Source: Nostoc sp. NMS9 (GTDB taxonomy: Bacteria; Cyanobacteriota; Cyanobacteriia; Cyanobacteriales; Nostocaceae). From it: a stretch of 64,000 nucleotides of DNA. Position numbers and translations under genes: made by a program. Where the stretch lies: positions 62,001 to 126,000 of the forward strand of contig NZ_JABXKL010000060.1 in assembly GCF_017114995.1 (NCBI RefSeq), written 5' to 3'. Below, one piece after another: positions 15,801-24,670 of this stretch. Position 1 is the stretch's first letter; every line of letters begins with the position of its first letter. The notes under the pieces were generated by a model. That model ran no database searches. It was not told the DNA's origin and worked only from the letters and a program-made list of their open reading frames with translations.

Positions 15801-18005
15801 ATGGTTTTTGATTCACGTTCCTATAAAACCCTTGGTGGTGTCAGTGTTTCTCGCTCCATCACCGAAGTTAAGATGGATACTGCCCTCGAAGATATTCTGT
15901 TCCATTTAAATTCTCAGCGTGGAGGCTTGTTAAGGAGTAGTTACGAATATCCAGGCAGATACAAAAGATGGGCGATCGGATTTGTCAATCCACCGTTAGA
16001 GTTGACTACACAGGAAAATTCTTTCACTTTGATAGCGTTGAATGAACGCGGTAAAGTACTTTTGCCATTCCTTTTAGAGAAACTCTCCCAGTCAGAACAA
16101 CTTGAGAACATCACCCAAGAAAATAACAATATTGTAGGCTTTATTAAAGCTACAAAAGAATTATTTCCTGAAGAGGAACGTAGTAAACAGCCTTCATCAT
16201 TTACAGTTGTCCGCGAAATTTTATATACTTTCTCTAGTCAAGAAGATGAGCATTTAGGTTTGTATGGTGCGTTTGGTTATGACTTAGTTTTTCAGTTTGA
16301 ACCAATTACCCAACATTTGGAGCGTCCTACAGATCAGCGCGATTTGGTGCTTTATCTGCCAGATGAATTGATTGTTGTTGACTACTATCAGCAACGTGCA
16401 TTTCGTCTACAATATGATTTTCAAACAGCGCACGGCAACACAAAGAATCTTCCTAGAACAGGTGAGTCTGTAGATTATCGCGGCAAACATATTCTACTAA
16501 ATAAAACTGCTGACCATAAAGTAGGTGAATATGCCAAAAAAGTTGAGCTTGCACTCGATTATTTCCGCAGAGGCGATTTATTTGAAGTTGTTCCTAGTCA
16601 AAACTTTTTTGAAAGCTATGAAGACGAACCCAGCAAACTATTTAATACCTTAAAGGAAATAAATCCCAGTCCTTATGGGTTTATTTTTAATTTAGGTGGC
16701 GAATATCTGATTGGTGCATCTCCAGAAATGTTTGTGCGGGTTGAAGGTAGGCGGGTAGAAACTTGTCCCATTAGTGGCACTATTAGCCGGGGACAAGATG
16801 CTCTTGACGATGCGGTGCAAATTCGTCAGTTACTCAACTCTCATAAAGATGAAGCTGAGTTGACCATGTGTACTGATGTCGATCGCAATGATAAATCCCG
16901 AATCTGCGAACCTGGTTCAGTACAAGTCATTGGTCGTCGCCAAATTGAATTATACAGCCACCTGATACATACAGTAGATCATGTTGAGGGTACTCTGCGA
17001 TCGCAATTTGATGCTTTAGATGCCTTTCTTTCCCATACATGGGCAGTTACAGTCACCGGCGCACCCAAAAGGGCAGCAATAGATTTTATTGAACGGCACG
17101 AAAAGAGCGCCCGACGTTGGTATGGTGGAGCAGTCGGCTATTTAAATTTCAACGGTAATTTAAATACTGGCTTAATTCTGCGGACAATTCGATTAAAAGA
17201 TTGCATCGCCGAAGTGCGAGTCGGGGCTACTGTCCTTTATGACTCCATACCCCAAGCAGAAGAACAAGAAACAATTACCAAAGGCGCTGCGTTATTTGAA
17301 ACGATTCGGCGTGTGAAGCAAACGAGTCAGAAAATTAATGAGTCCGGTTCTCTAAAATTAAGTAAACACGTCCCAGGTGTAAAATCTGGCAAACGCATCT
17401 TATTAATAGATTACGAAGACTCATTTGTTCATACCCTAGCCAATTACATTCGCCAAACTGGTGCAAGCGTCACCACACTCCGTCATGGCTTCTCGGAATC
17501 GCTATTCGATACAGAACGCCCTGACTTAGTTGTTTTATCTCCTGGCCCTGGTAGACCAAGTGATTTTGGGGTTTCCGAGACTGTCGGCGCCCTTCTGCAT
17601 CGCCAAATTCCTATTTTCGGAGTTTGTCTGGGATTGCAAGGCATCGTTGAAGCTTTTGATGGCGAATTGGGAGTTCTCAACTATCCTCAACATGGTAAAT
17701 CTTCACGGATTTTCGTCACCGATTCCGATTCTGTCACCTTCAAAAACTTACCCGAATCCTTTGCAGTCGGTAGATATCATTCATTGTTTGCCCTACCGCA
17801 ACGTTTGCCAAAAGAACTGAAAGTAACAGCGATTTCTGATGACGACGTAATTATGGGCATTGAACATCAGACACTTCCCATCGCCGCCGTTCAGTTTCAT
17901 CCAGAATCAATCATGACTTTAGGTGGAGAAGTCGGTTTGGAAATAATTAAAAATGTGGTGCGTGCATATACGCAGGTTGAAGAGTCATTGGTCATTAGTC
18001 ATTAG
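15801..18005 (+). CDS. trpE: TrpE-TrpG fusion, anthranilate synthase
   Basis: One 734-residue chain carries both subunits. The chorismate-converting domain (about 1-510) has NPSPYGFIFN, ETCPISGTISRG, DVDRNDKSRIC and TGAPKRAAIDF. The glutamine amidotransferase domain (about 530-734) has LSPGPGRPSDFG, the nucleophile Cys in GVCLGLQG and the His-Glu pair in QFHPES. Single-chain TrpEG is also known in rhizobia, Azospirillum and some cyanobacteria. The usual Trp-feedback LLES motif appears here as LLRSSYEYPG, so feedback control may differ. The last codons (LVISH) come from a heptanucleotide repeat that contains the stop. It starts the dedicated tryptophan block. Confidence 0.93.
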   Translation: MVFDSRSYKTLGGVSVSRSITEVKMDTALEDILFHLNSQRGGLLRSSYEYPGRYKRWAIGFVNPPLELTTQENSFTLIALNERGKVLLPFLLEKLSQSEQLENITQENNNIVGFIKATKELFPEEERSKQPSSFTVVREILYTFSSQEDEHLGLYGAFGYDLVFQFEPITQHLERPTDQRDLVLYLPDELIVVDYYQQRAFRLQYDFQTAHGNTKNLPRTGESVDYRGKHILLNKTADHKVGEYAKKVELALDYFRRGDLFEVVPSQNFFESYEDEPSKLFNTLKEINPSPYGFIFNLGGEYLIGASPEMFVRVEGRRVETCPISGTISRGQDALDDAVQIRQLLNSHKDEAELTMCTDVDRNDKSRICEPGSVQVIGRRQIELYSHLIHTVDHVEGTLRSQFDALDAFLSHTWAVTVTGAPKRAAIDFIERHEKSARRWYGGAVGYLNFNGNLNTGLILRTIRLKDCIAEVRVGATVLYDSIPQAEEQETITKGAALFETIRRVKQTSQKINESGSLKLSKHVPGVKSGKRILLIDYEDSFVHTLANYIRQTGASVTTLRHGFSESLFDTERPDLVVLSPGPGRPSDFGVSETVGALLHRQIPIFGVCLGLQGIVEAFDGELGVLNYPQHGKSSRIFVTDSDSVTFKNLPESFAVGRYHSLFALPQRLPKELKVTAISDDDVIMGIEHQTLPIAAVQFHPESIMTLGGEVGLEIIKNVVRAYTQVEESLVISH

Positions 18006-18018
18006 TCATTAGTCATTT
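17984..18018. repeat. Heptanucleotide STRR at the trpE 3' end
   Basis: Five heptamers of the GTCATTA type run in tandem (GTCATTG, three GTCATTA, GTCATTT). The trpE stop codon (18003-18005) lies inside the array. Confidence 0.9.
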
Positions 18019-18182
18019 GCCTCGTTCCCATGCTCTGCGTGGGAATGCCATCCTTGAGGCTCCGCCTCTCTCATACCGAGATTAAAAGTGTTTTTAGTCT
18101 TATCAGGCAGGCAGAGCCTGCACAGAATGCATTCCCAGATTCCATCTGGGAACGAGAATCTGTGGAATCTGGGAACGAGAAA
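18019..18182. repeat. Compound inverted repeat in the trpE-trpC spacer
   Basis: Several nested hairpins are built from CTCGTTCCCA and TGGGAACGAG blocks, with a GCATTCCCAGATTCCATCTG segment. This is a familiar dispersed Nostoc palindromic repeat. A short ORF here (18030-18212) is only repeat sequence. Confidence 0.75.
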
Positions 18183-18248
18183 CGAACGATAATAACAAGA
18201 ATGCGAGAATAATTAGTTATTTTCCCATTCCACTACCCTTAGCTGTTT

Positions 18249-19076
18249 ATGACTAACCAAGTTGCCCTTTCCCGCCATATTCTCGAAGATATTGTGTTGC
18301 ATAAAAGGCAAGAAGTTGCACAAATGCAGCAAGAATTGCCTTTAGCCTCCTTGCGACAACAGTTAAATACAGCCCCGACTGTGCGAAATTTCTTGACTGC
18401 TTTGCAGGAAAATTCCAACCAACCGAGTTTAATTGCCGAGGTAAAAAAAGCATCACCTAGCCGTGGGATTATCCGCGCAGATTTTGATCCAGTAGCGATC
18501 GCTCAAGCTTATGAACGAGGTGGTGCAGCTTGTTTATCAGTCCTGACTGATTATAAGTTCTTTCAAGGCGGTTTTGATAATCTGCGGAATATACGTCAAC
18601 AAGTAGCATTACCCTTACTGTGCAAGGAGTTCATCATTGACCGCTATCAAATTTATTTAGCACGGACAGCAGGCGCAGATGCAGTTTTGTTAATTGCGGC
18701 TATTCTATCAGATCGAGAACTCCAAGACTTTTTGCGAGTAATTCACGATTTGGGCATGATTGCACTGGTAGAAGTCCATACCTTATCTGAACTAGATCGA
18801 GTGCTAAAACTTGATAACCTAAGTTTAGTAGGAATCAATAATCGCAATTTAGAAGATTTTACTCTTGATTTAGGAACAACACAGCAACTTTTAGCAGAGC
18901 GTCAACAACAATTGCAAAGTTTGGATATCACGGTCGTCAGCGAGTCTGGATTGTATACACCTGCTGATTTATCTTTTGTTGCTGAGGCTGGTGCGCGTGC
19001 GGTTTTGATTGGAGAGTCTTTAGTTAAACAAAGCAATGTAGAACAAGCTGTGCGTAGTCTTTTGAGCCTTTCTTAA
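18249..19076 (+). CDS. trpC: TrpC, indole-3-glycerol-phosphate synthase
   Basis: This 275-residue TIM-barrel enzyme converts 1-(2-carboxyphenylamino)-1-deoxyribulose 5-phosphate to indole-3-glycerol phosphate. Visible motifs are the N-terminal helix region, [14 protein letters not shown] with the catalytic Lys, [26 protein letters not shown] with the second Lys, [16 protein letters not shown] and VVSESGL. Length and motifs are normal. It is part of the scytonemin-associated tryptophan block, which would duplicate a housekeeping copy if one exists elsewhere. Confidence 0.95.
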   Translation: MTNQVALSRHILEDIVLHKRQEVAQMQQELPLASLRQQLNTAPTVRNFLTALQENSNQPSLIAEVKKASPSRGIIRADFDPVAIAQAYERGGAACLSVLTDYKFFQGGFDNLRNIRQQVALPLLCKEFIIDRYQIYLARTAGADAVLLIAAILSDRELQDFLRVIHDLGMIALVEVHTLSELDRVLKLDNLSLVGINNRNLEDFTLDLGTTQQLLAERQQQLQSLDITVVSESGLYTPADLSFVAEAGARAVLIGESLVKQSNVEQAVRSLLSLS

Positions 19077-19592
19077 ACACTATTACCTAATTACTAAAAT
19101 CTGCAATCTAAAAAAATGAAGCTCTGATACTCGTTAATGGAGTTCAAAGACTCGTTAATGGAGATAAAAGTCTCATTCACGAGCATCAAAGACTCGTTAA
19201 CGGAGATAAAAGCCTCATTCACGAGTATCAAAGACTCGTTAACGGAGATAAAAGCCTCATTCACGAGTATCAAATACTCGTTAACGGAGCAAAAAGCCTC
19301 ATTCACGAGTATCAAATACTCGTTAACGGAGATAAAAGCCTCATTCACGAGCATCAAAGACTCATTAACAAAAAATTTAGCATCGGCATCGCTAATTGCT
19401 AATACCATTTCTTTGTGAGGCTGCGCCAAACCCTCTTAACTTCTTCTTTCTTTCTTTCTTTGTGTCCTTTGCGTCCTTTGCGGTTCGTTTTTCTTTCTTG
19501 TATTTAAGTATGGTTTAGCGCATCTTCATACAGAATTGGTACAAGTATTAATTATTTCAAAACTATTAACCAATCATTAACTATTTTTCAGT
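19077..19592. other. trpC-trpA spacer, filled by a repeat array
   Basis: About half of this 516 bp spacer is the 42-bp tandem array (19129-19369). The rest holds a TTCTTTCTTTC tract and a Nostoc repeat near 19460 (TTTGTGTCCTTTGCG). No conventional gene is supported. Confidence 0.6.
19129..19369. repeat. 42-bp tandem repeat array (about 5.7 units)
   Basis: The anchor ACTCGTTAA or its variant recurs at 19150, 19192, 19234, 19276, 19318 and 19360, an exact 42-bp period. Each unit is two diverged 21-bp halves (CTCGTTAACGGAGATAAAAG and CTCATTCACGAGTATCAAAG). Both strands stay open. The + frame gives a 14-residue repeat of the type SLTEIKASFTSIKD with coiled-coil spacing. No ribosome binding site is visible for either frame. 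Confidence 0.9.
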
Positions 19593-20426
19593 ATGACCTC
19601 TATCTCCGATTCCTTTCAAACTTTACGCGATCGCCAACAGTGTGCTTTAATCCCTTTTATCACAGCAGGCGATCCTAACTTAGAAACCACCGCCGAAGCC
19701 TTACATATCTTAGATCGCAACGGTGCTGACTTCATTGAGTTGGGCATTCCCTACTCCGATCCTCTCGCAGATGGGCCTGTGATTCAAGCAGCAGCAACCC
19801 GCGCTTTGCAAAAAGGCACGAAATTAGAACAAGTGCTAGAGATGTTACACATAGTGATTCCTAGCCTAAAAGCGCCGATAATTCTATTTACTTACTACAA
19901 TCCCATTTTGCACCGGGGTATTAAGTCGTTTTTGGCGCAAATTGCCGTTGCTGGGGTGCAGGGATTGGTAGTACCAGACTTACCCTTAGAAGAAGCAGAA
20001 GAATTAATCCAAACTGCTGCCTCTTTTGGAATTGAGGTAATTTTACTCGTAGCTCCTACCAGTTCTCAAGATAGAATTGAAGCGATCGCTCGTCAATCTC
20101 AGGGTTTTATCTATCTAGTTAGTGTTACAGGCGTTACAGGTATCCGCACTCAAATCCAAAACCGCGTAGAGCATTTAATTACCGAGTTGCGAAGCGTCAC
20201 CGATAAACCCATCGGCGTTGGTTTTGGCATTTCAGCACCAGAACAAGCACATCAAGTTATGGAATGGGGAGCAGACGCAGTGATTGTTGGTAGCGCCTTT
20301 GTAAAACGTTTAGCTGAAGGTAGCCCAACAGAAGGATTGCAAGCCGTGAAAGAATTTTGTCGAGAACTTAAAACAGCCATCACAGAAAGTCAGCGCGAAA
20401 GTCCATCTCTTCAAGAGGTGCGATAA
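19593..20426 (+). CDS. trpA: TrpA, tryptophan synthase alpha chain
   Basis: This 277-residue TIM-barrel subunit cleaves indole-3-glycerol phosphate to indole and glyceraldehyde 3-phosphate. The signature [21 protein letters not shown] carries the catalytic Glu and Asp. [32 protein letters not shown] and [10 protein letters not shown] are all normal. It works with TrpB, whose gene lies about 1.6 kb downstream beyond tyrosinase, so the usual adjacency of trpB and trpA is broken and reversed in this cluster. Confidence 0.95.
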   Translation: MTSISDSFQTLRDRQQCALIPFITAGDPNLETTAEALHILDRNGADFIELGIPYSDPLADGPVIQAAATRALQKGTKLEQVLEMLHIVIPSLKAPIILFTYYNPILHRGIKSFLAQIAVAGVQGLVVPDLPLEEAEELIQTAASFGIEVILLVAPTSSQDRIEAIARQSQGFIYLVSVTGVTGIRTQIQNRVEHLITELRSVTDKPIGVGFGISAPEQAHQVMEWGADAVIVGSAFVKRLAEGSPTEGLQAVKEFCRELKTAITESQRESPSLQEVR

Positions 20427-20501
20427 ATTCACTTGCAAATTTAGGGAGTAGGGAATAGGCAATCAGTATCAATTATTTCTCTTTCTTCCCCCCGTCTCTC
20501 T

Positions 20502-20660
20502 GCTTTAGGGTGTATACGCAAGTCAAATTACCCCCCTTAATCCCCCCGATATTTTGGGGGGAAACAAGAAAATCCGGTTCCCTCCCCTTTATAAGGGGAG
20601 GGTTAGGGTGGGGTAAAACCAGGTGAGTAAACTATTTCAGACTTGTGTATACACCGTAGC
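20502..20660. mobile_element. MITE-like element upstream of tyrosinase
   Basis: GGTGTATACGCAAGTC near 20509 and GACTTGTGTATACACC (20640-20655) are inverted repeats with one mismatch. Between them is a C-rich/G-rich Nostoc repeat (CCCCCCTTAATCCCCCC and AAGGGGAGGGTTAGGGTGG). A related element with GTGTACAC ends lies at 56397-56563. It carries no gene. Confidence 0.65.
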
Positions 20661-20691
20661 GCCCCTCTGCCCCTCTGCTTCCATTAAGATA

Positions 20692-21921
20692 ATGAAATAC
20701 CTGCTTAAATCTTTCAAAATATTAATCTATAGCGTACTTCTAGTTAGTGCCTGTGCGCTTACAGTCTTTGCCCACGATCGCCTTGAGAATAGACAATACA
20801 AATACCATTGGAATTATAATTTTCCAGGAAAATACGCTCATCTAGCTGTAAGAAAGAACGTAACTGACCTGACACCAGCAGAGAAAACAGCCTTTGTCAA
20901 GGCTATCAAAACCTTAAAAACTGTCATACCCGCAGGTAGCAAGCTCAGTATTTACGACCAATTCGTTGCCATACATCTAGGGGCAACACGCTTGATTCAT
21001 AACCATAAAGGGCATTCCGATGGTTCCGCCCAAGAACTTGCTCATGAAAATGCCGCATTTTTCCCTTGGCATCGAGAATATATCCGCAGATTTGAACAAG
21101 CTTTGCAAGCAGTAGACCAAACTGTTACTCTCCCATACTGGGATTGGACTGACGCCAAAGCACTTGATGTAATTTTTAACGATGATTTTCTTGGTTCTAA
21201 CGGTCAAGGAGTAACCATCAAAATTCCAAATCAGGGGAATTTTACAGGTGGCGCTGTGCCTGGGGCTTTCTCTGCTGCAAATGGCTGGGTTATGAATCCA
21301 GCATTAAACATTGACACAGATACCGGAATATCTTTAGGTACATCACTTGTACGCTTTCTGAGACTACCTCCTGCCAGTGATTACCCAGTGCCCAAAAAAG
21401 ATATTCAGCGTGTCCTTGCTCTTAATGACTATTCTCTATTTCGCGCTGCTTTGGAAGGATTTATCTCTATAGATGAGCAGGGTAAAGTCACCCCCGGAGG
21501 ATTCATCCACAACTACATTCATGGTTTAGTCGGTGGCGTACAGATAGACGCAAGTACGACACCCATAAAGTTTAAGGGTCTGGGTACGATGAGCAACATA
21601 CCAAGTTCGCCTTATGACCCAGTGTTTTGGTTGCATCATGCAAACGCAGACCGCCTCTGGGCTGAATGGCAAGACAACGGTCATAAAGGTAGCGATTTTT
21701 ATCCTCCCGATGGTCATAGTCAGCCTTACGGACACAATCTGAAAGACCTAATGTGGCCTTGGGACGGCGGTATGTCTACCCCCAAAGCTACGGCGTTAGG
21801 AGATTTACTATCCCTATTACCAAATTTTAACTCTAGCGATTTGGTGCGCCCCATAGACGTTTTGAATCACAGGGAACTGGGCTATACCTACGAAACCTGG
21901 GAAAGGAAAACGCAAAGATAA
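20692..21921 (+). CDS. tyrP: Tyrosinase (type-3 copper oxidase), exported
   Basis: This binuclear copper enzyme could oxidise phenols in the periplasm; the gene sits in the scytonemin clusters of N. punctiforme and relatives. CuA ligands lie in FVAIHLGA, LAHENAAFFPWHREYIRRFE; CuB ligands in GGFIHNYIHG and DPVFWLHHANADRLW. The N-terminus has a signal peptide with a possible lipobox, LVSAC (Cys about residue 21), or a signal-peptidase-I site at VFA. I chose ATG 20692 because an upstream GTG at 20623 lies inside a MITE-like repeat. The length is about 409 residues. An oxidative dimerisation role is attractive but unproven. Confidence 0.88.
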   Translation: MKYLLKSFKILIYSVLLVSACALTVFAHDRLENRQYKYHWNYNFPGKYAHLAVRKNVTDLTPAEKTAFVKAIKTLKTVIPAGSKLSIYDQFVAIHLGATRLIHNHKGHSDGSAQELAHENAAFFPWHREYIRRFEQALQAVDQTVTLPYWDWTDAKALDVIFNDDFLGSNGQGVTIKIPNQGNFTGGAVPGAFSAANGWVMNPALNIDTDTGISLGTSLVRFLRLPPASDYPVPKKDIQRVLALNDYSLFRAALEGFISIDEQGKVTPGGFIHNYIHGLVGGVQIDASTTPIKFKGLGTMSNIPSSPYDPVFWLHHANADRLWAEWQDNGHKGSDFYPPDGHSQPYGHNLKDLMWPWDGGMSTPKATALGDLLSLLPNFNSSDLVRPIDVLNHRELGYTYETWERKTQR

Positions 21922-21994
21922 TTCAGCTGTGGCATAAGTTCTAAAAAGTTAGAACGAGAGTAAAAAATACTTGAATATAAAAGGATTTTAACCA

Positions 21995-23224
21995 GTGGTA
22001 AGCATACAAGACATCAAGACTGCAACTCAACAACCAGATTCTTTGGGCAGGTTTGGCAAGTTCGGCGGTAAATACGTCCCAGAAACCTTAATGCCTGCAT
22101 TAAGTGAATTAGAAGCAGCATTTCACCAATATCGCGACGAGCCGAGTTTCCAAGCAGAACTGCAAAACTTACTGCGAGATTATGTAGGACGACCCAGCCC
22201 ATTATATTTTGCTGAACGCTTGACAACAAACTACGCTAGACCAGATGGCACCGGGCCACAAATTTATTTAAAGCGCGAAGATTTAAATCATACAGGCGCT
22301 CACAAAATTAATAATGCTTTGGCTCAGGTGTTACTCGCTAAACGCATGGGTAAGCAAAGGGTGATTGCAGAGACAGGTGCAGGACAACATGGCGTAGCGA
22401 CTGCAACTGTATGTGCGCGATTTGGTTTGAAATGTGTGATTTACATGGGTGTCCAGGATATGGAACGCCAAGCCCTGAATGTGTTCCGCATGAAATTAAT
22501 GGGTGCAGAAGTTAGTCCAGTAGAAGCAGGTACAGGAACTCTCAAAGATGCAACTTCTGAAGCAATTCGAGATTGGGTGACGAATGTGGAAACAACTCAT
22601 TACATCCTGGGTTCTGTTGCCGGGCCTCATCCCTACCCGATGATTGTCCGTGACTTCCATGCTGTAATTGGTGTAGAAACTCGCGCTCAAGCCCAGGAGA
22701 AATGGGGAGGATTACCAGATATTCTACTGGCTTGCGTGGGTGGAGGTTCCAACGCGATCGGCTTATTCAATGAATTTGTGCATGAACCTTCGGTGCGTTT
22801 CATTGGAGTGGAAGCCGCGGGTGAAGGTGTAGATACAGAAAAACACGCTGCTACCTTGACAAAAGGGAAAATAGGTGTATTGCACGGTGCAATGAGCTAT
22901 TTACTGCAAGATGATGATGGTCAAATCATCGAAGCCCATTCAATTAGTGCAGGACTTGATTATCCTGGCGTTGGTCCTGAGCATAGTTATTTAAAGGATC
23001 TTGGTCGCGCCGAATATTACAGTGTTACCGATAAGCAGGCTTTAGATGCATTTCAAAGACTTTCGCAACTAGAAGGGATTATCCCAGCTTTAGAAACTGC
23101 TCATGCGATCGCATATTTAGAAACCCTTTGTCCTCAATTAAAAGGCAGTCCCCGCATCGTCATCAATTGTTCCGGCAGAGGTGATAAAGATGTACAAACC
23201 GTCGCCAAAGTCCTAATTCCTTAA
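21995..23224 (+). CDS. trpB: TrpB, tryptophan synthase beta chain
   Basis: This PLP enzyme condenses indole with serine. The 409 residues show the normal motifs: [19 protein letters not shown], the PLP Lys in [29 protein letters not shown], the phosphate loop [10 protein letters not shown] and the C-terminal NCSGRGDKD. The start is GTG at 21995, with AAGGA upstream. It lies 73 bp after tyrosinase and 30-80 bp before trpD, so it is probably co-transcribed with them. Confidence 0.95.
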   Translation: MVSIQDIKTATQQPDSLGRFGKFGGKYVPETLMPALSELEAAFHQYRDEPSFQAELQNLLRDYVGRPSPLYFAERLTTNYARPDGTGPQIYLKREDLNHTGAHKINNALAQVLLAKRMGKQRVIAETGAGQHGVATATVCARFGLKCVIYMGVQDMERQALNVFRMKLMGAEVSPVEAGTGTLKDATSEAIRDWVTNVETTHYILGSVAGPHPYPMIVRDFHAVIGVETRAQAQEKWGGLPDILLACVGGGSNAIGLFNEFVHEPSVRFIGVEAAGEGVDTEKHAATLTKGKIGVLHGAMSYLLQDDDGQIIEAHSISAGLDYPGVGPEHSYLKDLGRAEYYSVTDKQALDAFQRLSQLEGIIPALETAHAIAYLETLCPQLKGSPRIVINCSGRGDKDVQTVAKVLIP

Positions 23225-23253
23225 TTTTTTGTTCAGGGCATAAGGGAGACAAC

Positions 23254-23297
23254 CATGCCCAATGCCCCATGCCCCATGCCCAATGCCCAATGCCCAA
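23254..23297. repeat. Heptanucleotide STRR ahead of trpD
   Basis: About six tandem heptamers of the GCCCAAT/GCCCCAT type occur here. They contain an in-frame ATG (23255) that would add 16 repeat-encoded residues to TrpD. The same heptamer recurs near 54107. Confidence 0.9.
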
Positions 23298-23302
23298 TAA
23301 AT

Positions 23303-24412
23303 ATGATCGCTGTAACTCAAACTCCACCTGAGAACATCTCCATCCCTCCTGAGTTCTACAACTGGCCAGCTTTATTACAACAGTTGCTAAATCGGCAATC
23401 GTTGACGGTTTCCCAAGCTGCGGATTTGATGCAAGGCTGGCTCACAGATGCCATTCCCCATGTTCTATCAGGAGCGATTTTAGCGGCAATTCAAGCCAAA
23501 GGTGTCTCCGCCGAAGAATTAGTCGGCATGGCCACCGTCTTACAATCCCAAAGTTCTCAGACGCGATTAATCGCGTCTCTACATACTCCCTTAATTGACA
23601 CCTGTGGAACTGGTGGAGATGGTGCTTCAACCTTTAATATTTCCACTGCTGTTGCCTTTGTCGTCGCTGCTGCTGGGGTAAAGGTTGCCAAACATGGCAA
23701 TCGTTCGGCATCCAGCAAGACTGGTTCCGCTGATGTGTTGGAAGCTTTGGGTATAAATCTCAACGCCACTCCTGAAAAAGTACAAGCCGCAGTTGGCGAA
23801 GTTGGAATCACCTTTTTGTTTGCTCCTGGCTGGCATCCTGCACTAAAAGCGATCGCTACTTTGCGAAAAACTTTGAAGGTGCGGACTGTTTTTAACTTGC
23901 TCGGCCCGCTAGTAAATCCCATGCGACCGACAGGGCAAATTATTGGTGTGAATGACCCGCTTTTACTAGAAGAGATTGCTCAAGCCTTATCCCAACTGGG
24001 ATGTCAGCAAGCGATCGCACTTCACGGACGGGAGCGTTTAGATGAAGCTGGTTTAGCAGATGTCACTGACTTAGCTGTACTCCAAGATAAAAAAGTGCGT
24101 TCCCTAACCCTCAACCCTCAAGAACTGGGTTTGAGTTTTGCACCCACTGCGGCGTTGTCCGGTGGAGATGTCCAAGAAAATGCCGAAATCTTGAAGGCAG
24201 TTTTGCAAGGTAAAGGCACTCAAGCGCAGCAGGATGTAGTCGCTTTAAATACAGCCTTAGCCCTGCAAGTTGGTGAAGCCATTCATGGGGAAACTGATAT
24301 TTTAGCAGGTTGTGTCAAAGGTATTGCCCTTGCCAAGGAAATTCTGCAAAGCGGCGCTGCTTGGACCAAACTAGAACAACTTGCGGAATTTTTGCACGAT
24401 TCGCCAAGGTAG
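23303..24412 (+). CDS. trpD: TrpD, anthranilate phosphoribosyltransferase
   Basis: This enzyme transfers phosphoribose from PRPP to anthranilate. The PRPP loop [38 protein letters not shown] and [16 protein letters not shown] are intact. I placed the start at ATG 23303, after the STRR, where similarity begins (369 residues). Just before the PRPP loop, codons 86-97 ([10 protein letters not shown]) are encoded by an 18-bp perfect palindrome that is dispersed elsewhere, so the gene tolerates a repeat insertion. It completes the dedicated tryptophan set with trpE-G, C, A and B; no trpF is present in the window. Confidence 0.93.
   Translation: MIAVTQTPPENISIPPEFYNWPALLQQLLNRQSLTVSQAADLMQGWLTDAIPHVLSGAILAAIQAKGVSAEELVGMATVLQSQSSQTRLIASLHTPLIDTCGTGGDGASTFNISTAVAFVVAAAGVKVAKHGNRSASSKTGSADVLEALGINLNATPEKVQAAVGEVGITFLFAPGWHPALKAIATLRKTLKVRTVFNLLGPLVNPMRPTGQIIGVNDPLLLEEIAQALSQLGCQQAIALHGRERLDEAGLADVTDLAVLQDKKVRSLTLNPQELGLSFAPTAALSGGDVQENAEILKAVLQGKGTQAQQDVVALNTALALQVGEAIHGETDILAGCVKGIALAKEILQSGAAWTKLEQLAEFLHDSPR
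23560..23577. repeat. Dispersed palindrome inside trpD
   Basis: GACGCGATTAATCGCGTC is a perfect 18-bp palindrome. Variants occur at 25824-25842, 46883-46900 and 46922-46939. Confidence 0.85.
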
Positions 24413-24426
24413 TTTTGAGGGTTCCT

Positions 24427-24448
24427 AGTAAGCACTTTAGTGCTTACT
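24427..24448. repeat. Hairpin after trpD
   Basis: The arms AGTAAGCAC and GTGCTTACT pair perfectly around TTTA. It lies just after the trpD stop with no T-run. A related half-site (ACTAAAGTCCTTACTACGAAC) follows the MITE at about 24600. Confidence 0.6.
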
Positions 24449-24456
24449 AAATAAGT

Positions 24457-24591
24457 AGAACTTACGCAAAAACTCTCTGAAACTCTTCTTCCTTTGTGTC
24501 CTTTGCAACGGCAGTCGCTCATGGGGGATACCCCCAAGACCGCGCTGCCTCCCCTTTGCGGTTCGTTTTTTCATGATTTTGTGTAAGTTCT
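24457..24591. mobile_element. 135-bp MITE-like element between trpD and the DAHP synthase gene
   Basis: The ends AGAACTTACGCAAAA and TTTTGTGTAAGTTCT are inverted repeats with one mismatch. They resemble the ends of the decayed IS at 36620-37089. Inside, a TTTGTGTCCTTTGC repeat is split by a GC-rich insert (about 24508-24552) containing ATGGGGGATACCCCCAAGAC. Confidence 0.65.
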
Positions 24592-24670
24592 GATAAAGAC
24601 TAAAGTCCTTACTACGAACTTGCTTACTCTGCTGTTACTACACCCAAGAACTATACAAAAGGAAAAACAG

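Noticed and set aside
18030-18212. 60-residue ORF between trpE and trpC
   Set aside because: It consists entirely of dispersed palindromic repeat sequence.
19094-19429. Minus-strand 111-residue ORF and plus-strand 93-residue ORF over the 42-bp array
   Set aside because: Both are products of the repeat period being divisible by three; no ribosome binding site or conserved start supports either as an annotated gene.
20623-20691. Upstream GTG start for tyrosinase
   Set aside because: It lies in a MITE-like repeat; the ATG at 20692 begins a proper signal peptide.
23255-23302. Upstream ATG of trpD
   Set aside because: The extra 16 residues are encoded by a heptanucleotide STRR; homology starts at the ATG at 23303.
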